A DNA stretch of 64,000 nt from Acrocarpospora catenulata (GCF_018476525.1 NZ_JAHCST010000009.1:1-64000), one strand, 5' to 3'. Positions 10,901-19,407 are shown, counted from the stretch's first letter. Numbers and translations: made by a program. The notes: generated by a model from the sequence alone, not told the origin.

Positions 10901-11355
10901 TCGAGCTTGGTCTTGAAGACCTGCTGGCCCTGGTCCGCGTAGGCCTGGGCGAGGGCGCTCATGTAGTGGCCGGCCCAGTGCCCGCTCAGCAACCCACCGT
11001 CCTCCCAGCCGCCGGGCACCGTCAGGCCCGCCGGGTTGGGCCGGCCGGCCTGGTTGTTGAAGAGCATGAGGAAGCGGCGTTCGTCGAAGGCCTGTAGGAA
11101 CGCCTTCATCCGGTCGCGCTTCTCCTGTAACAGACCGGAGTGCAGGCTGACCTCGTGCAGCCAGAACGGCCTGATCGTGGTGTTGCTTCCGGCGCCGACG
11201 TACGGGATCCCGGCCAAAGACTCAGTAACCCCTACGGCTGTGGTCTCCGCCGCGGTCGCCGGAACAGCCTTGTTCGTCACGGCTAGCGCCACACCGATGG
11301 CCGATGCACGCACGAATGTGCGGCGGCTCACTCCTGACATCTCGGATTCCGTCAT
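7975..11355 (-). CDS. Secreted GH127 (DUF1680) beta-L-arabinofuranosidase-like enzyme with inserted LamG domain
   Basis: 1126 residues from the ATG at 11355 (a longer open frame exists upstream, but GAAGGGAAG precedes this ATG and a Tat signal SRRTFVRASAIGVALAV follows at once). The GH127 N-terminal helices cover about 45-170. A concanavalin-like LamG domain follows a GSSGGGGGGGQ linker (about 179-365), and the catalytic region resumes with YTQHKIMRGLLDAYYLTG. Zinc and nucleophile residues are recognisable: ETC near 650 and CC near 719, like the Glu-x-Cys and Cys-Cys of characterised GH127. A beta-rich C-terminal module with RCIGNS and a terminal CG ends the protein. It probably acts outside the cell on arabinosides. 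Confidence 0.9.
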   Translation of the reverse strand: MTESEMSGVSRRTFVRASAIGVALAVTNKAVPATAAETTAVGVTESLAGIPYVGAGSNTTIRPFWLHEVSLHSGLLQEKRDRMKAFLQAFDERRFLMLFNNQAGRPNPAGLTVPGGWEDGGLLSGHWAGHYMSALAQAYADQGQQVFKTKLDWMVDELAACQAAITARMGSSGGGGGGGQEPAIDRVAGRFGNGLRLNGGSNAEHIRLPQEAVSQLTNFTIATWVNLAAAQSWSRIFDFGQNTTVNMFLTARSGATGNPPRFAITVGGSGQEQQINGTTAVPTGQWVHFAVTLSGTVGTLYVNGSPVGTNNSMTLNPTNLGVPGNVWIGRSQYGDPMLNATIDEFHIFDRALSQAEIQSLQSSAAGSTGGGNIAWYRFDEESGATALDSSPNHRDAGIVAITSGNTGLWTPVYPGYLGAIPEDAVIRLAPPRFAVYGSNQSTNVWAPWYTQHKIMRGLLDAYYLTGNEKAREVVTKMADWAHLALTTGDKTHPQYQGPITRDNLNYMWDTYIAGEYGGANEIFPEIYALTGDAKHLQTAKCFDNRESLFGACVENRDILVVTNPAPLGRRRPARLHVNQHVPNFTGYMRIFEQTGDQEYLQAAKNFFGMIVPHRMFTHGGTGGNYPGSNNNIEMFQNRDNIANAIAQGGAETCSIYNVSKLARNLFFHTQDPAYIDYYERALFNQLAGSRADSTSTANPQVTYFQPLTPGASKSYGNTGTCCGGTGLEIHTKYQDAVYFKSADGSALWVNLFVPSTVTWAEKNFSVTQETNFPRQAGTKLTVNGSGSLDIKLRVPKWANSGYTVRINGAVAPMQTPVPGTYVTLSRNWHSGDTIEISMPFSIRIERAIDRPDTQSIMWGPLLMPIVGNPGGGNYRELTLYRYLKRDGDYSRAAITAAGTSAAGDPLFTTHGFNLRPWYVGDTQTHSAYFRRVEPKIVFGSIDSGVPNVKRNDGLPNYDVPVTGITSPGTDGLTFLDVVWDSAPFATHDAFVAKVTQTATAFVAAGHLTSAQKDAVVAAAVSARSELAPAAEVPVTVTAEGRCIGNSAYVAVRVTNDHDGPVDVVVETPYGSKSFVNLAPGKYAYQSFAVRAPQVAAGEVTIRVTGTIDGRSVMSELVQQYAAASCG

Positions 11356-11417
11356 GGCCCGTCTTCCCTTCACTTGCAAGCTTGGCCCTCGTGTGAGCGC
11401 GTGATCTCGTCGCGGCA

Positions 11418-11431
11418 TGTTAACGTTAACA
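11418..11431. promoter_or_regulatory. LacI-type operator TGTTAACGTTAACA upstream of GH127
   Basis: A perfect 14-bp palindrome with a central CG, the usual geometry of LacI/GalR operators, 63 bp upstream of the GH127 ATG. Near-identical sites lie upstream of the xylan cluster (29351) and at the start of its second gene (30853). Confidence 0.75.
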
Positions 11432-11574
11432 ATTTCAGCTTGTACTACTCCCTTTCCACGCCGCTTCCGGGCGCGACAGGCCATTCGGACAGGACAGTGC
11501 CAAGCGCTGCGCAGCCCGCGCCGCAGCACCTGGAGCCGCGCGAAGCCGCTCACCTAAGGGGACATCGATGAGAT

Positions 11575-11588
11575 TGTTAGCGTTCACA
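11575..11588. promoter_or_regulatory. Second LacI-type operator TGTTAGCGTTCACA
   Basis: This keeps the TGTTA-n-CG core of the other palindromes with one arm mismatch (TCACA for TAACA) and lies 157 bp upstream of the perfect site. The spacing would suit DNA looping by a tetrameric or paired LacI-type repressor (inference). Confidence 0.5.
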
Positions 11589-12040
11589 TGACGTCGCACC
11601 AGAGTCGGGCGTCGAACTGTTACCAAGGCTTTACAAATACATTACGAATAAGATTCGTGTTCCGCACTTTTGGGACTGCACATAAGCCTCTGAGCAGGCA
11701 TCTTTCCCGGAAACGCCGCTCCTCCTGAGGTCGATCCCCTACGGCAGCAGGTCGAGCGCATGATCGCTAATCCGTGGACCACCGATCACGTGAAGCCCGA
11801 GGATGACCCCACTCAACCCGAACGGCTGAACCGGGAGGTCCAAGCGCTTGGCCGCCGAACTCGGCCGTCTTCGGTGACAAGCCAGCCTTCACCCCGGCGG
11901 CCGTCTGGCTGGCGTCGGCCAGGCGGAAGTTGGCGCCTGACCGACGCCAACTCTGCCCGACCTGCCGCGACTCCCCCGGCAGCCGCATGCCGTGACCGCG
12001 CCCTGGGCGACGGGACTGACAGGCTCGCTAATCTGCGGCC
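11589..12040. other. 452-bp intergenic stretch without a supported gene
   Basis: The first 100 bp are AT-richer than the surroundings (ACAAATACATTACGAATAAG around 11632), consistent with promoter DNA. Open frames beyond that show poor composition and no recognisable domain. Nothing further can be supported. Confidence 0.5.
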
Positions 12041-12301
12041 ATGTCGAAGCTCAGATTGAACAACGACACTGCGGCGATACTCGGGGTCTGGATCGAGCCG
12101 TGGGGTAGAGACCACTGGATGAAGCCCCAGGAGACGTTCACGATCGTCGCCGACGATTCTGAGCATCCGCCTTCCGACGACCCGCCCTTCGACGTCGTCT
12201 TCCACGACCAGGGTGTCAGCGTCTACGTGAACGCCGCCCACGAGGCCACCGTCTATGACGAATCGGGCAACGAAGTGCCCTGTGGGTACCAGCGTCCTTA
12301 G
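12041..12301 (+). CDS. Small hypothetical protein, 86 residues
   Basis: An acidic 86-residue protein beginning MSKLRLNNDTAAILGVWIEP, with alternating hydrophobic residues that suggest a single beta-sandwich (FDVVFHDQGVSVYVN, ATVYDESG). No signal peptide or known motif is seen. There is no Shine-Dalgarno, but TAATCT sits 6 nt before the ATG, so the message could be leaderless. Its stop overlaps the stop of the convergent VOC gene by 4 nt. I do not recognise the family. Confidence 0.65.
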   Translation: MSKLRLNNDTAAILGVWIEPWGRDHWMKPQETFTIVADDSEHPPSDDPPFDVVFHDQGVSVYVNAAHEATVYDESGNEVPCGYQRP

Positions 12302-12684
12302 GCCGGGGTCACGATCTGGATCAGGTTGCCGCAGGTGTCGTCGAAGGTTGCCATGGTCACCGGGCCTGCCTGCATCGGCTCCTGTGTGAACGTCACCCCC
12401 AGGCCGCGGAGCCGTTCGTACTCCGCCTTCACGTCCTCGACCTGGAAGGAGGCGGCCGGGATGCCGTCGGCGACCAGGCCCTCCTTGTACGGCTTGACCA
12501 CGGGGTGCCCGTCCGGCTCCAGGAGCAGTTCGGTGCCCTTGGGGTCCTCCGGTGAGACGACCGTCAGCCACCGGGCCTCGCCCAGTGGGATGTCGTGCTT
12601 CTTGGTGAAGCCGAGCACCTCGGTGTAGAAGTCGAGGGCCTTCTGCTGGTCGTCCACGAACACGCTGGTGACGTAGATCTTCAC
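12298..12684 (-). CDS. VOC (glyoxalase/bleomycin-resistance) family protein
   Basis: 128 residues with the paired beta-alpha-beta-beta-beta VOC fold: KIYVTSVFVDDQQKALDFYT at the start and TMATFDDTCGNLIQIVTPA at the end. The GTG at 12684 is preceded by AAGGA 8-9 nt upstream and overlaps the ArsR stop by 4 nt (GTGA), which fixes the start. Such ArsR-coupled VOC proteins are often metal-independent binding or resistance proteins; the substrate is unknown. Confidence 0.9.
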   Translation of the reverse strand: MKIYVTSVFVDDQQKALDFYTEVLGFTKKHDIPLGEARWLTVVSPEDPKGTELLLEPDGHPVVKPYKEGLVADGIPAASFQVEDVKAEYERLRGLGVTFTQEPMQAGPVTMATFDDTCGNLIQIVTPA

Positions 12685-12968
12685 GGTGTCTGTCCTTTTC
12701 TGGTGACCGGCCACCGCTCGAAGATGGCGGCCAGCGGAGTGGTGTCGAGGTGGTGGAACTTGTATCGCCCCTGCTTGCGCGTCGTGATCAGCCCGGCCTC
12801 CTCCAGCACCGCCAGATGCTGGGATACGGCCTGCCGGGTCAGGCTCAGCTGATGTCGACTCGTCAGGCGGACACAGATCTCGAACAGGGTCTGGCCGTCG
12901 CGCTCGGTCAGCTCGTCGAGAATGGTCCGCCGGGTGGGGTCGGCCAGGGCCTTGAAGACATCGCCCAT
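12681..12968 (-). CDS. ArsR-family transcriptional repressor
   Basis: 95 residues with a winged HTH: MGDVFKALADPTRRTILDEL, then SLTRQAVSQHLAVLEEAGL as helix-turn-helix and TTRKQGRYKFHHL as the wing. No paired cysteine metal site is evident, so it may respond to something other than a metal. It is the first gene of a coupled ArsR-VOC pair and has a clean inverted repeat 12 bp upstream of its ATG, which implies autoregulation of the operon. Confidence 0.9.
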   Translation of the reverse strand: MGDVFKALADPTRRTILDELTERDGQTLFEICVRLTSRHQLSLTRQAVSQHLAVLEEAGLITTRKQGRYKFHHLDTTPLAAIFERWPVTRKGQTP

Positions 12969-12979
12969 GCGAAGACAAT

Positions 12980-12999
12980 AGGCAAGCCGTCACTTGCCT
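12980..12999. promoter_or_regulatory. ArsR operator, AGGCAAG-N6-CTTGCCT
   Basis: Perfect 7-bp inverted repeat arms with a 6-nt spacer, 12 bp upstream of the ArsR start, placed to overlap the promoter. Autoregulation is inferred from position and from ArsR-family habit. Confidence 0.6.
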
Positions 13000-13231
13000 G
13001 TCAATGTGGACATGTCGCACTACACGCCCTTGTAGACCTGGAGTACGCGCCCTCGACGGCCGAGCGGGCACGGTAGCCGAGCTGGTCGAACGCCGGAGGG
13101 CGACACCTTCGGCCGCCCGTCCGGCACGGCGGTCCAGCGGATCGGCAACGGCGGGGATCTACGCACCATTCGGATAACAATCGTCGCCTTGATGCCTGGT
13201 TGTGTATGGAGCGATCCATGAGAATTGGCGG

Positions 13232-15400
13232 GTGCCGGATCTTTCCCCACTTGTCGCGGGCGACCCGCCGCGCATCGGTTCGTACACGCTCACCGGTCGG
13301 CTCGGGACGGGTGGGCAGGGCACCGTCTACCACGCGGTCGGGGCTTCCGGTGAGGCGGTGGCGGTCAAGTGGATCCGCCCCGATCTGACCGGGGACAAGG
13401 TCAGCATCCAGCGGTTCCTGCGGGAGGTGCAGGCGGCCAAGCGGGTGGCGCCCTTCTGTACGGCGCAGATTATCGACACCGGTGTGGAACACGAGCGGCC
13501 GTACATCGTCAGCGAGTACATCGAGGGCCCCTCGCTCCAGCAGAGTATTCTCGCGTCGGGCCCGATCAGGGGGAACGCGCTCCACCGTCTCGCGATCGGC
13601 ACGGCCACCGCGCTCGCGGCGATCCACAGAGCGGGGATCGTGCACCGCGACTTCAAGCCCCCGAACGTGCTCATGGGCCCCGACGGGCCGCGGGTCATCG
13701 ACTTCGGCATCTCCCGCGCGCTGGACGTCACCTCGTCGCTGACCTCGGTGCCGATCGGAACGCCCGCCTTCATGGCCCCGGAACAGTTCCACGGCAAGGA
13801 TGTCGGCCCGGCCGTCGACATGTTCGCCTGGGCCAGCACCATGGCGTACGCGGCGACGGGCCGTTCCCCCTTCGCCGGCGACACCTTACCCGTGGTGATC
13901 AACCGCATCCTCAACACCGAACCAGCAATCGAGAACATCGAGGGCAGGCTGCGGGACCTCGTGGTGTCCTGCCTCAGCAAGGATCCCACCCAGCGCCCGA
14001 CCGCCCAGCAGGTCATCGAGGCCCTGCTCGAACAGTCCGGCCCCACGCCGACGCCACCCGCCGTGAATCCGGGCGACGCCTTCGACCGGACCACGGAGAC
14101 CAAGAGGTACTCGCCGCAGGCATGGCAGCCCCCCGCCTCGCCTCCGATGCCCCTGTCGCCGCTGCCCGCAGCATCATTAGCCGGTGCCACCCATGAGGAG
14201 CCGCAAACCGGACCGGAGCCGGAGGCGGTCACCGGCCCGGTTTCCGCGTTTGGCAACTACCTGCGCCGCCCTTACGCCAAGGCCATCTCCGCCGGCGCTG
14301 TCGCCGTGGTCGCCGTCGCCACCACCGCGCTCGTTCTCTCCTCCGCGGGCGGGCAGGGCGTGACCGGTGACGCCGCCAGGACCCACACCTCGCTCACACC
14401 TACGGCTCCAGCTCAGGGAGGCGGCCAGGCTGCGGCCGGAATGTCCGCCGTGAGCCCCACCCCGGCGCCCAGCCCCACGCCGACCGACGCTGTCCCCACG
14501 ACAGCGCTCGAGAAGAGGAAACTCCCCGGCCTCTCCGCCACCCTCTACGACCACCCCGACGACGCCGCCAGCCTGGTGAGCTACACCATGTCGGACTCCA
14601 AGGGGAACACAAAAGCCGTCTACATCAGAAGCTCGTACGACAAGTCATTCAAGAAACGGACGCAGTATTTCTCGGTCGAAGTCTCGCCGAATGGAAAGTA
14701 CGGCGCCGGGACTCCGCGAAAGTTCTATAGCGGGTACGACTCGGTGGACATCATCAATATGGAGTCCGGCCGCGTGACCAAGGTGAAAACCGTTCCCAGC
14801 CCTCAGGAGGAATGGCGCCCCCACTGGTCCCGGGACAGCAAGCGCCTGCTGCTGACCGCACGGCAGAAGAAGGGCTCGAAGTGGGTGAACGTGGGCTTCA
14901 TCGTGGTCGACGTCGCCAAGAAGAAGGCCAAGGTGGTCAAGATCAATGATCCGACCATCGCATCCAGCTCGTTCGGCTGGGACGGGGAGGACAAGGGAGT
15001 CGTCGCCTATTTCAAGACCGGGAAGACCAAGGGCCTGCGCTTCTACAGTCTCCAGGGAAAGGTGCTCCGCGACATCACCAACGTGAGCGACCCTACGTGG
15101 GACGACGCCCGCGGGCTTTTCACGCCGTCCGGCGCCTCCTTCATCTCCTTCTGCATCGGTTCAGACGAGGAACTGTGCGTCTGGGACACCGCGAACGGCC
15201 AGGAAAGGACGAGATTCTCCTCCGACTGCACCGGCTTCATCGGCTGGTACGACGAGGAGCACATCGTCTGCTTCCCCTCGGACGAGGACAAGGCGATCGT
15301 CGTCGTCGACCTGAAGGGCCGGACCGTGCGTACCCTCGTCGAGGCCGGCAGCAAGGCGATAAAGAACTTCGCGGTCTCGGTCAACTTCCGATACTCGTAG
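13232..15400 (+). CDS. Membrane Ser/Thr protein kinase with extracytoplasmic beta-propeller-like domain
   Basis: 722 residues from the GTG at 13232 (VPDLSPLVAGDPPRIGSY, the common start of this kinase type); an in-frame GTG at 13202 is possible. Kinase landmarks are GTGGQG, the ATP lysine VAVKW near 46, HRDFKPPNVL with the catalytic Asp near 140, DFGISR and MAPEQF. A proline-rich linker leads to one membrane segment (AKAISAGAVAVVAVATTAL, about 350-370). The outer part is Thr/Pro-rich and then WD40/TolB-like (DSVDIINMESGRVTKV, CVWDTANG). It likely senses an external cue and phosphorylates cytoplasmic proteins. Confidence 0.92.
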   Translation: MPDLSPLVAGDPPRIGSYTLTGRLGTGGQGTVYHAVGASGEAVAVKWIRPDLTGDKVSIQRFLREVQAAKRVAPFCTAQIIDTGVEHERPYIVSEYIEGPSLQQSILASGPIRGNALHRLAIGTATALAAIHRAGIVHRDFKPPNVLMGPDGPRVIDFGISRALDVTSSLTSVPIGTPAFMAPEQFHGKDVGPAVDMFAWASTMAYAATGRSPFAGDTLPVVINRILNTEPAIENIEGRLRDLVVSCLSKDPTQRPTAQQVIEALLEQSGPTPTPPAVNPGDAFDRTTETKRYSPQAWQPPASPPMPLSPLPAASLAGATHEEPQTGPEPEAVTGPVSAFGNYLRRPYAKAISAGAVAVVAVATTALVLSSAGGQGVTGDAARTHTSLTPTAPAQGGGQAAAGMSAVSPTPAPSPTPTDAVPTTALEKRKLPGLSATLYDHPDDAASLVSYTMSDSKGNTKAVYIRSSYDKSFKKRTQYFSVEVSPNGKYGAGTPRKFYSGYDSVDIINMESGRVTKVKTVPSPQEEWRPHWSRDSKRLLLTARQKKGSKWVNVGFIVVDVAKKKAKVVKINDPTIASSSFGWDGEDKGVVAYFKTGKTKGLRFYSLQGKVLRDITNVSDPTWDDARGLFTPSGASFISFCIGSDEELCVWDTANGQERTRFSSDCTGFIGWYDEEHIVCFPSDEDKAIVVVDLKGRTVRTLVEAGSKAIKNFAVSVNFRYS

Positions 15401-15601
15401 GTCAGGCCAACCAGTCGCCCGCTGCCGGTGGAGTCGATCCGGTTCTTCGACCTCGACCGGGGGCGCGGGCGCTGGTCGACCAGACCAGGACCGCCATGGG
15501 CGGCACGCTCGGACCGGCCGGGTTCTCCCGGCAGATGATCGAAACGGCGGAACGGGTGACCTTCCAGCGCTGAGGCCGTCAGGTTAAAGTTCCGCCGCAG
15601 G

Positions 15602-15636
15602 TCCGGGACGTGCGCCGAACTCGCGCACGTCCCGGA
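15602..15636. terminator. Bidirectional hairpin terminator
   Basis: Perfect 14-bp arms (TCCGGGACGTGCGC and its complement) around a 7-nt loop, between the convergent kinase and WxL-like genes. There is no T-run, as is usual for actinomycete terminators. Confidence 0.7.
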
Positions 15637-15641
15637 GCCTT

Positions 15642-16268
15642 TCAGGACTGGTTGAACAGCGAGAGCGTCAGGGTCGAGTGGTACTCACCGGCGGCGACGT
15701 CCGCCGGGGTCCGCAGTGCCAGGTCGGCGTTGACCTGGTGGGTCCCGATCTCCTCGGCCGAGTCGGCGGTCGAGACCAGCAGCTCCTGGCCCTGCAGACC
15801 CACGGCGGGAGCCCCGGTGCCGTCGGATACGACACTGGAGACCGGCTCACCGGCCGCCACCGCACCGGTCGAGGAACCCGACAGCAGACGCGGAGCCCAG
15901 CCCAGGTACTCCGGACCGATCGTCTTGGCCGGATCGTCGGCCGCGGTGAACTGGCTGGACTGACCCACGACCGCCCAGAAGTCACCGGCCGGGATCTCGT
16001 CCGGCAGACGGGTGTCGGTCACCGTGACCGTCGGCAGGGTACCGGTGAACTGACGGGCCGCGGCGTCCGAGCCGTTCTCCGTCAGCGTCACCCCGTTGTT
16101 GTCGGCCACCGTCATCGACACTTCACCCGGAACGCGGATGGGCTCGATGTTGACCGAGACGTCGATGCCGTCGCTGGGCGGGTCGTCGGCCGCCATCGCG
16201 GGAACGGCCACGCCGACCAGCCCGAGACTGAGCACCGACACAGCCAGTAACCGGGTCTTGGTTTTCAT
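15642..16268 (-). CDS. Secreted WxL-like domain protein
   Basis: 208 residues with a Sec signal peptide (KTRLLAVSVLSLGLVGVAVP, cleavage after AMA). The mature part is beta-rich with LPTVTVTDTR, DFWAVVGQSSQFTA, LGWAPRLL and a final AGEYHSTLTLSLFNQ, the pattern of actinobacterial WxL-type cell-wall proteins. It binds peptidoglycan or other wall polymers non-covalently in the families known. It lies 64 nt downstream of the GH39-like gene on the same strand, so the two may be co-transcribed and anchor or assist the enzyme at the surface (inference). Confidence 0.7.
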   Translation of the reverse strand: MKTKTRLLAVSVLSLGLVGVAVPAMAADDPPSDGIDVSVNIEPIRVPGEVSMTVADNNGVTLTENGSDAAARQFTGTLPTVTVTDTRLPDEIPAGDFWAVVGQSSQFTAADDPAKTIGPEYLGWAPRLLSGSSTGAVAAGEPVSSVVSDGTGAPAVGLQGQELLVSTADSAEEIGTHQVNADLALRTPADVAAGEYHSTLTLSLFNQS

Positions 16269-16332
16269 GTGCTTGCTCCATTTCCTGCTGGCCGGGGCCG
16301 GCCAGCCGACCGGCCCCGGTTCAGTGAGGCGT

Positions 16333-19300
16333 TCAGCCGCAGTTGGTCGCGGTGTAGGTGGTGTCGTAGGGCGTGGTGACCTGCTGGCCGCCGATCGTCG
16401 CGGTGCCCGTCACGGTCACCGCGCCCGCGGCGAGCTGGCCGGATCGCGTGTTGAAGGACTGGTAGGCCTGCTTGCCCGGGGCGACGTCGGCCACGGTCTT
16501 GGACCCGTACGGGGTGGTCAGCGTGATCGTCGCCGGCACGGAGGCGTCGTTGACGGCCGTGACCGCCAGGTAGGTCGAGGTGCCCACGCAGCGGGGGGAG
16601 GCGGTGACGGTCAGCGGGACCACCGGGGTGTCGTTCTCGGTGGCGACCTTGATCGGCGCGATGCTGAACTTGTCCAGGTTGGGACCCCACTGGCTGTCCA
16701 GCTCGGGGATGCACGGTGTCGGGCATCCGGTGGCCTTCGCGCCGTTGGCGGGGTCGTTGTACAGGGCGATCGAGTTCGCGCCGGCCTTCAGCGTGACGGG
16801 CACGCCGCGCGCCCACCAGTTGCCCCAGGACCAGGTGTTCTTGAACCAGTACCGCTTGGAGTTCCCGCTGTTGACGGAGACGTCGAGGGGGCGCGAGATG
16901 ATGTCGGCGTTGTAGACGTGGCCGGTCTTCCGCTCGTCGTTGGCGTACTGGACGACGAGCAGGTAGTCGCCCGCCTTGTCCACGTTCACGTCGAGGGTCA
17001 GCCGGTTCTGCGGGCCCTGTCCGACCCAGGCGACGTACTGGCCGCCGGAGGCGTAGCCGTGGTTCTCCACCACGGCCGCACCGGCCCGGGCGCCGGCCTC
17101 GGCCTCGACCGACTGCACCGGCCGCGGCCCGGAGGTCGCCCGGGTCACGCTCACCTTGTCGAGGTTGACCGGGGTGGCGCCGGAGGGCTCGACGGTCACC
17201 CGGTTGATGCCCGCCGACAGGAACAGCCGGTGGCTGTCGGTCTTCCAGAAGCCGCCGCCGGTGTTGGCGCGGAGCACGCCGCCGCTGACCGGGCGCCGGT
17301 CGAGCCCGATGTTCGCGGTGACCGCCCCGGGCTGCCCGGCGCTGTTGTGCCGGAACACCAGGTCGTAGTAGCCGTCCTCTTCGGCGTACACCGAGAACAT
17401 GGCCTCGCCGCCGCTGCCGAGGGTGAGGTAGCCCGCCCCGGACTGCTGGGGCTTGTCGTAGGCGTAGGTCGCCGCGCCCTTGGTCTGCGCGCGCTCGGCC
17501 TCGTAGTCCCGGGTGACCGGGCTGGTGACGGCCGGCTCCAGGTCGATGCGGTCGATCGTCGCCTGCTGGACCGCGACGCCCAGCTCGGGGTGGGACTTGG
17601 CCAGGCGGATCTCGTTGGCGCCCGCCTGGAGCTGGACCACCACGTCCTTGCGGGTCCGCCACTGGAAGTTCAGCGTGGCCTGGTAGTCCACGAACTGGGC
17701 CTGACCGCCGTTGACGGTGAGCACCTGCTGGGACGGCTGACCGGTCTGGTTGCCGTACAGAATGCTCAGCTTGTACGCCCCGGCCGCCGGCACGTTCGGC
17801 ACGTTGAACGTCACCGCGCTGGTGTTCTGGGTGAGGTTGCCGACGTGTCGGGTGCCGGAGGTGGCCGCGGCGTTCCAGTTCGACGCGGTGCCGAAGGTCT
17901 GCACCGTGCCCGCCGTGACAGTGGCCAGCTCCGCTTCGTAGGAGGCCCGCCAGGGCTGGGTCACCGACTGGCGGGTGCCTTCGCCGCCGGGCGAGAGCAC
18001 GATCTCGTACGCCGCCATCAGGTCGATGTTCGGCCCGCCGTCGCCGGTGACGCCGAGCCCGCGGACCGGGATGGTCAGCGAGCCGTTCACCGGGGTGTAG
18101 TCCTGGTCGAGCAGCACCACCGGCGGCGGGGCGTCGGAGTTCTGGCCGCTCCAGGTGGACGCCGCCAGGGTCACGTTGACCTTGGAGCCGAACAGCGCCG
18201 GGTCGATGTTGTTGACCACCACGTCGAACGCGGTCGCCGTGCCGCCGCCGGCGATGATGCGCGCCTGCTTGCGGCCGTCGTCGATGGCGGCGATGGCTTC
18301 CAGTTTGTCGATGGTGGTCGCGGCCGGCGGAGTGACCTTGACGGTGTCACTACCGGCCATGTCGGCGTACATCTTGTAGAACCACCAGCCGCCGCCGGGC
18401 TTGTTGGTCTCCACGACGTCGCCGCCGAGCAGACCGGCCGCGGTCCAGTACGCCTTGCCGCCCGCGTCGACCTTGGCCTCCTCGAACATGGCGACGTACT
18501 GGATGAGCTGGCCGGGCACCGTCAGGTCGCGGTTGCCGCCGTACTCGTTGATGTTGATCGGGATGGGGGCGATGCCCCGGTCCCGCTCCAGGTTCCGGAA
18601 GGTCTGGTAGTTGGTGCGGAAGTAGTTGCCGTTGAGGGGGTTCAGCCCGGTGGAGTCGAGCTGGTGCCAGGACACGAAGTCGGGCAGCACGTTGTTGTCG
18701 CGGGCGAAGGTGAGGAAGTCCCCGTAGTTGCGCGCCCGGAACACGGCGTCGTTGGTGCCCATGACCCGCGCGCCCGGGTGGTTGGCGCGGATGTACTCCA
18801 CGGCCGCCTTCCAGTGGGCCAGCAGGGCGGCCATCCGCGTCTGGTACTGGGAGGTGGTGCCGGTCGAGGTGCCGTACCAGATGCCGTCCGGCTCGTTGAA
18901 CGGCACGTAGACGATGCGGTCGGCGTACGGGCTGTTCTTGACCTGGTTGACCACCCAGGCGAGCTTCTCCATGTAGTTGCTGTGGCAGACCGCGTTGCAG
19001 GGGGTCACCCCGCCGGCGTTCTCGTACGTCCACTGGGCGTACATGTCCTGCACGTTGATCTGGATGTACTTGCCGCCGTTGCGGAAGAACGAGGGCGCCA
19101 CCACCAGCGCGTCACCGTTGGGGTGCTGGGCGCCCGCGGGCGGCTTCTGGTTGACGGTGGCCACCCGGAGCGGCTCCAGCGTGTTGTCGCTGGGCACGCC
19201 CTCCTCGCTCAGCCCGTACAGGGATCCGCTCGCGGCGCCGCGGAACGCGCCGGTCCGGGTGCCGAGGTCGACCACGAGCTGCGTGGCCGCCGGGTCGTCT

Positions 19301-19407
19301 CCGTGCGCGGGAACCGCCGCCGTCACCCCTGCGGTGACGAGGGCGAACGTGGTTGTCACCGCGGCGACGATTCGCCGTGCTCGCCGATGTGTTGGTAATT
19401 TGGACAT
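16333..19407 (-). CDS. Secreted clan GH-A glycosidase (GH39-like) with carbohydrate-binding modules
   Basis: 1024 residues from the ATG at 19407 (GGAGGAG 4 nt upstream), with an Arg-rich signal peptide. The catalytic part shows acid/base YVPFNEPDGIW with Glu near 172 and nucleophile ININEYGG with Glu near 288, as in GH39 and related TIM barrels. Three beta modules follow that begin like CBM6/CBM35: SYEAELATVT, DYEAERAQTKG and SVEAEAGARAG. The last 90 residues (RCVGTS to a final CG) resemble the C-terminus of the GH127 protein. It is the last enzyme of the alpha-galactosidase/ABC importer unit, so a galactose- or arabinose-bearing polysaccharide is likely. Confidence 0.8.
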   Translation of the reverse strand: MSKLPTHRRARRIVAAVTTTFALVTAGVTAAVPAHGDDPAATQLVVDLGTRTGAFRGAASGSLYGLSEEGVPSDNTLEPLRVATVNQKPPAGAQHPNGDALVVAPSFFRNGGKYIQINVQDMYAQWTYENAGGVTPCNAVCHSNYMEKLAWVVNQVKNSPYADRIVYVPFNEPDGIWYGTSTGTTSQYQTRMAALLAHWKAAVEYIRANHPGARVMGTNDAVFRARNYGDFLTFARDNNVLPDFVSWHQLDSTGLNPLNGNYFRTNYQTFRNLERDRGIAPIPININEYGGNRDLTVPGQLIQYVAMFEEAKVDAGGKAYWTAAGLLGGDVVETNKPGGGWWFYKMYADMAGSDTVKVTPPAATTIDKLEAIAAIDDGRKQARIIAGGGTATAFDVVVNNIDPALFGSKVNVTLAASTWSGQNSDAPPPVVLLDQDYTPVNGSLTIPVRGLGVTGDGGPNIDLMAAYEIVLSPGGEGTRQSVTQPWRASYEAELATVTAGTVQTFGTASNWNAAATSGTRHVGNLTQNTSAVTFNVPNVPAAGAYKLSILYGNQTGQPSQQVLTVNGGQAQFVDYQATLNFQWRTRKDVVVQLQAGANEIRLAKSHPELGVAVQQATIDRIDLEPAVTSPVTRDYEAERAQTKGAATYAYDKPQQSGAGYLTLGSGGEAMFSVYAEEDGYYDLVFRHNSAGQPGAVTANIGLDRRPVSGGVLRANTGGGFWKTDSHRLFLSAGINRVTVEPSGATPVNLDKVSVTRATSGPRPVQSVEAEAGARAGAAVVENHGYASGGQYVAWVGQGPQNRLTLDVNVDKAGDYLLVVQYANDERKTGHVYNADIISRPLDVSVNSGNSKRYWFKNTWSWGNWWARGVPVTLKAGANSIALYNDPANGAKATGCPTPCIPELDSQWGPNLDKFSIAPIKVATENDTPVVPLTVTASPRCVGTSTYLAVTAVNDASVPATITLTTPYGSKTVADVAPGKQAYQSFNTRSGQLAAGAVTVTGTATIGGQQVTTPYDTTYTATNCG

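Noticed and set aside
11760-12059. A 99-codon frame before the small hypothetical gene
   Set aside because: Poor composition, no ribosome site and no similarity that I recognise.
15401-15573. Possible gene remnant after the kinase (frame ending MGGTLGPAGFSRQMIETAER)
   Set aside because: Protein-like for about 35 codons, but no recognisable family and no start; left as intergenic.
16096-19398. A rightward open frame of about 1100 codons opposite the GH39-like gene
   Set aside because: Same composition artefact; the leftward frame has signal peptide, catalytic Glu residues and CBM-like modules.
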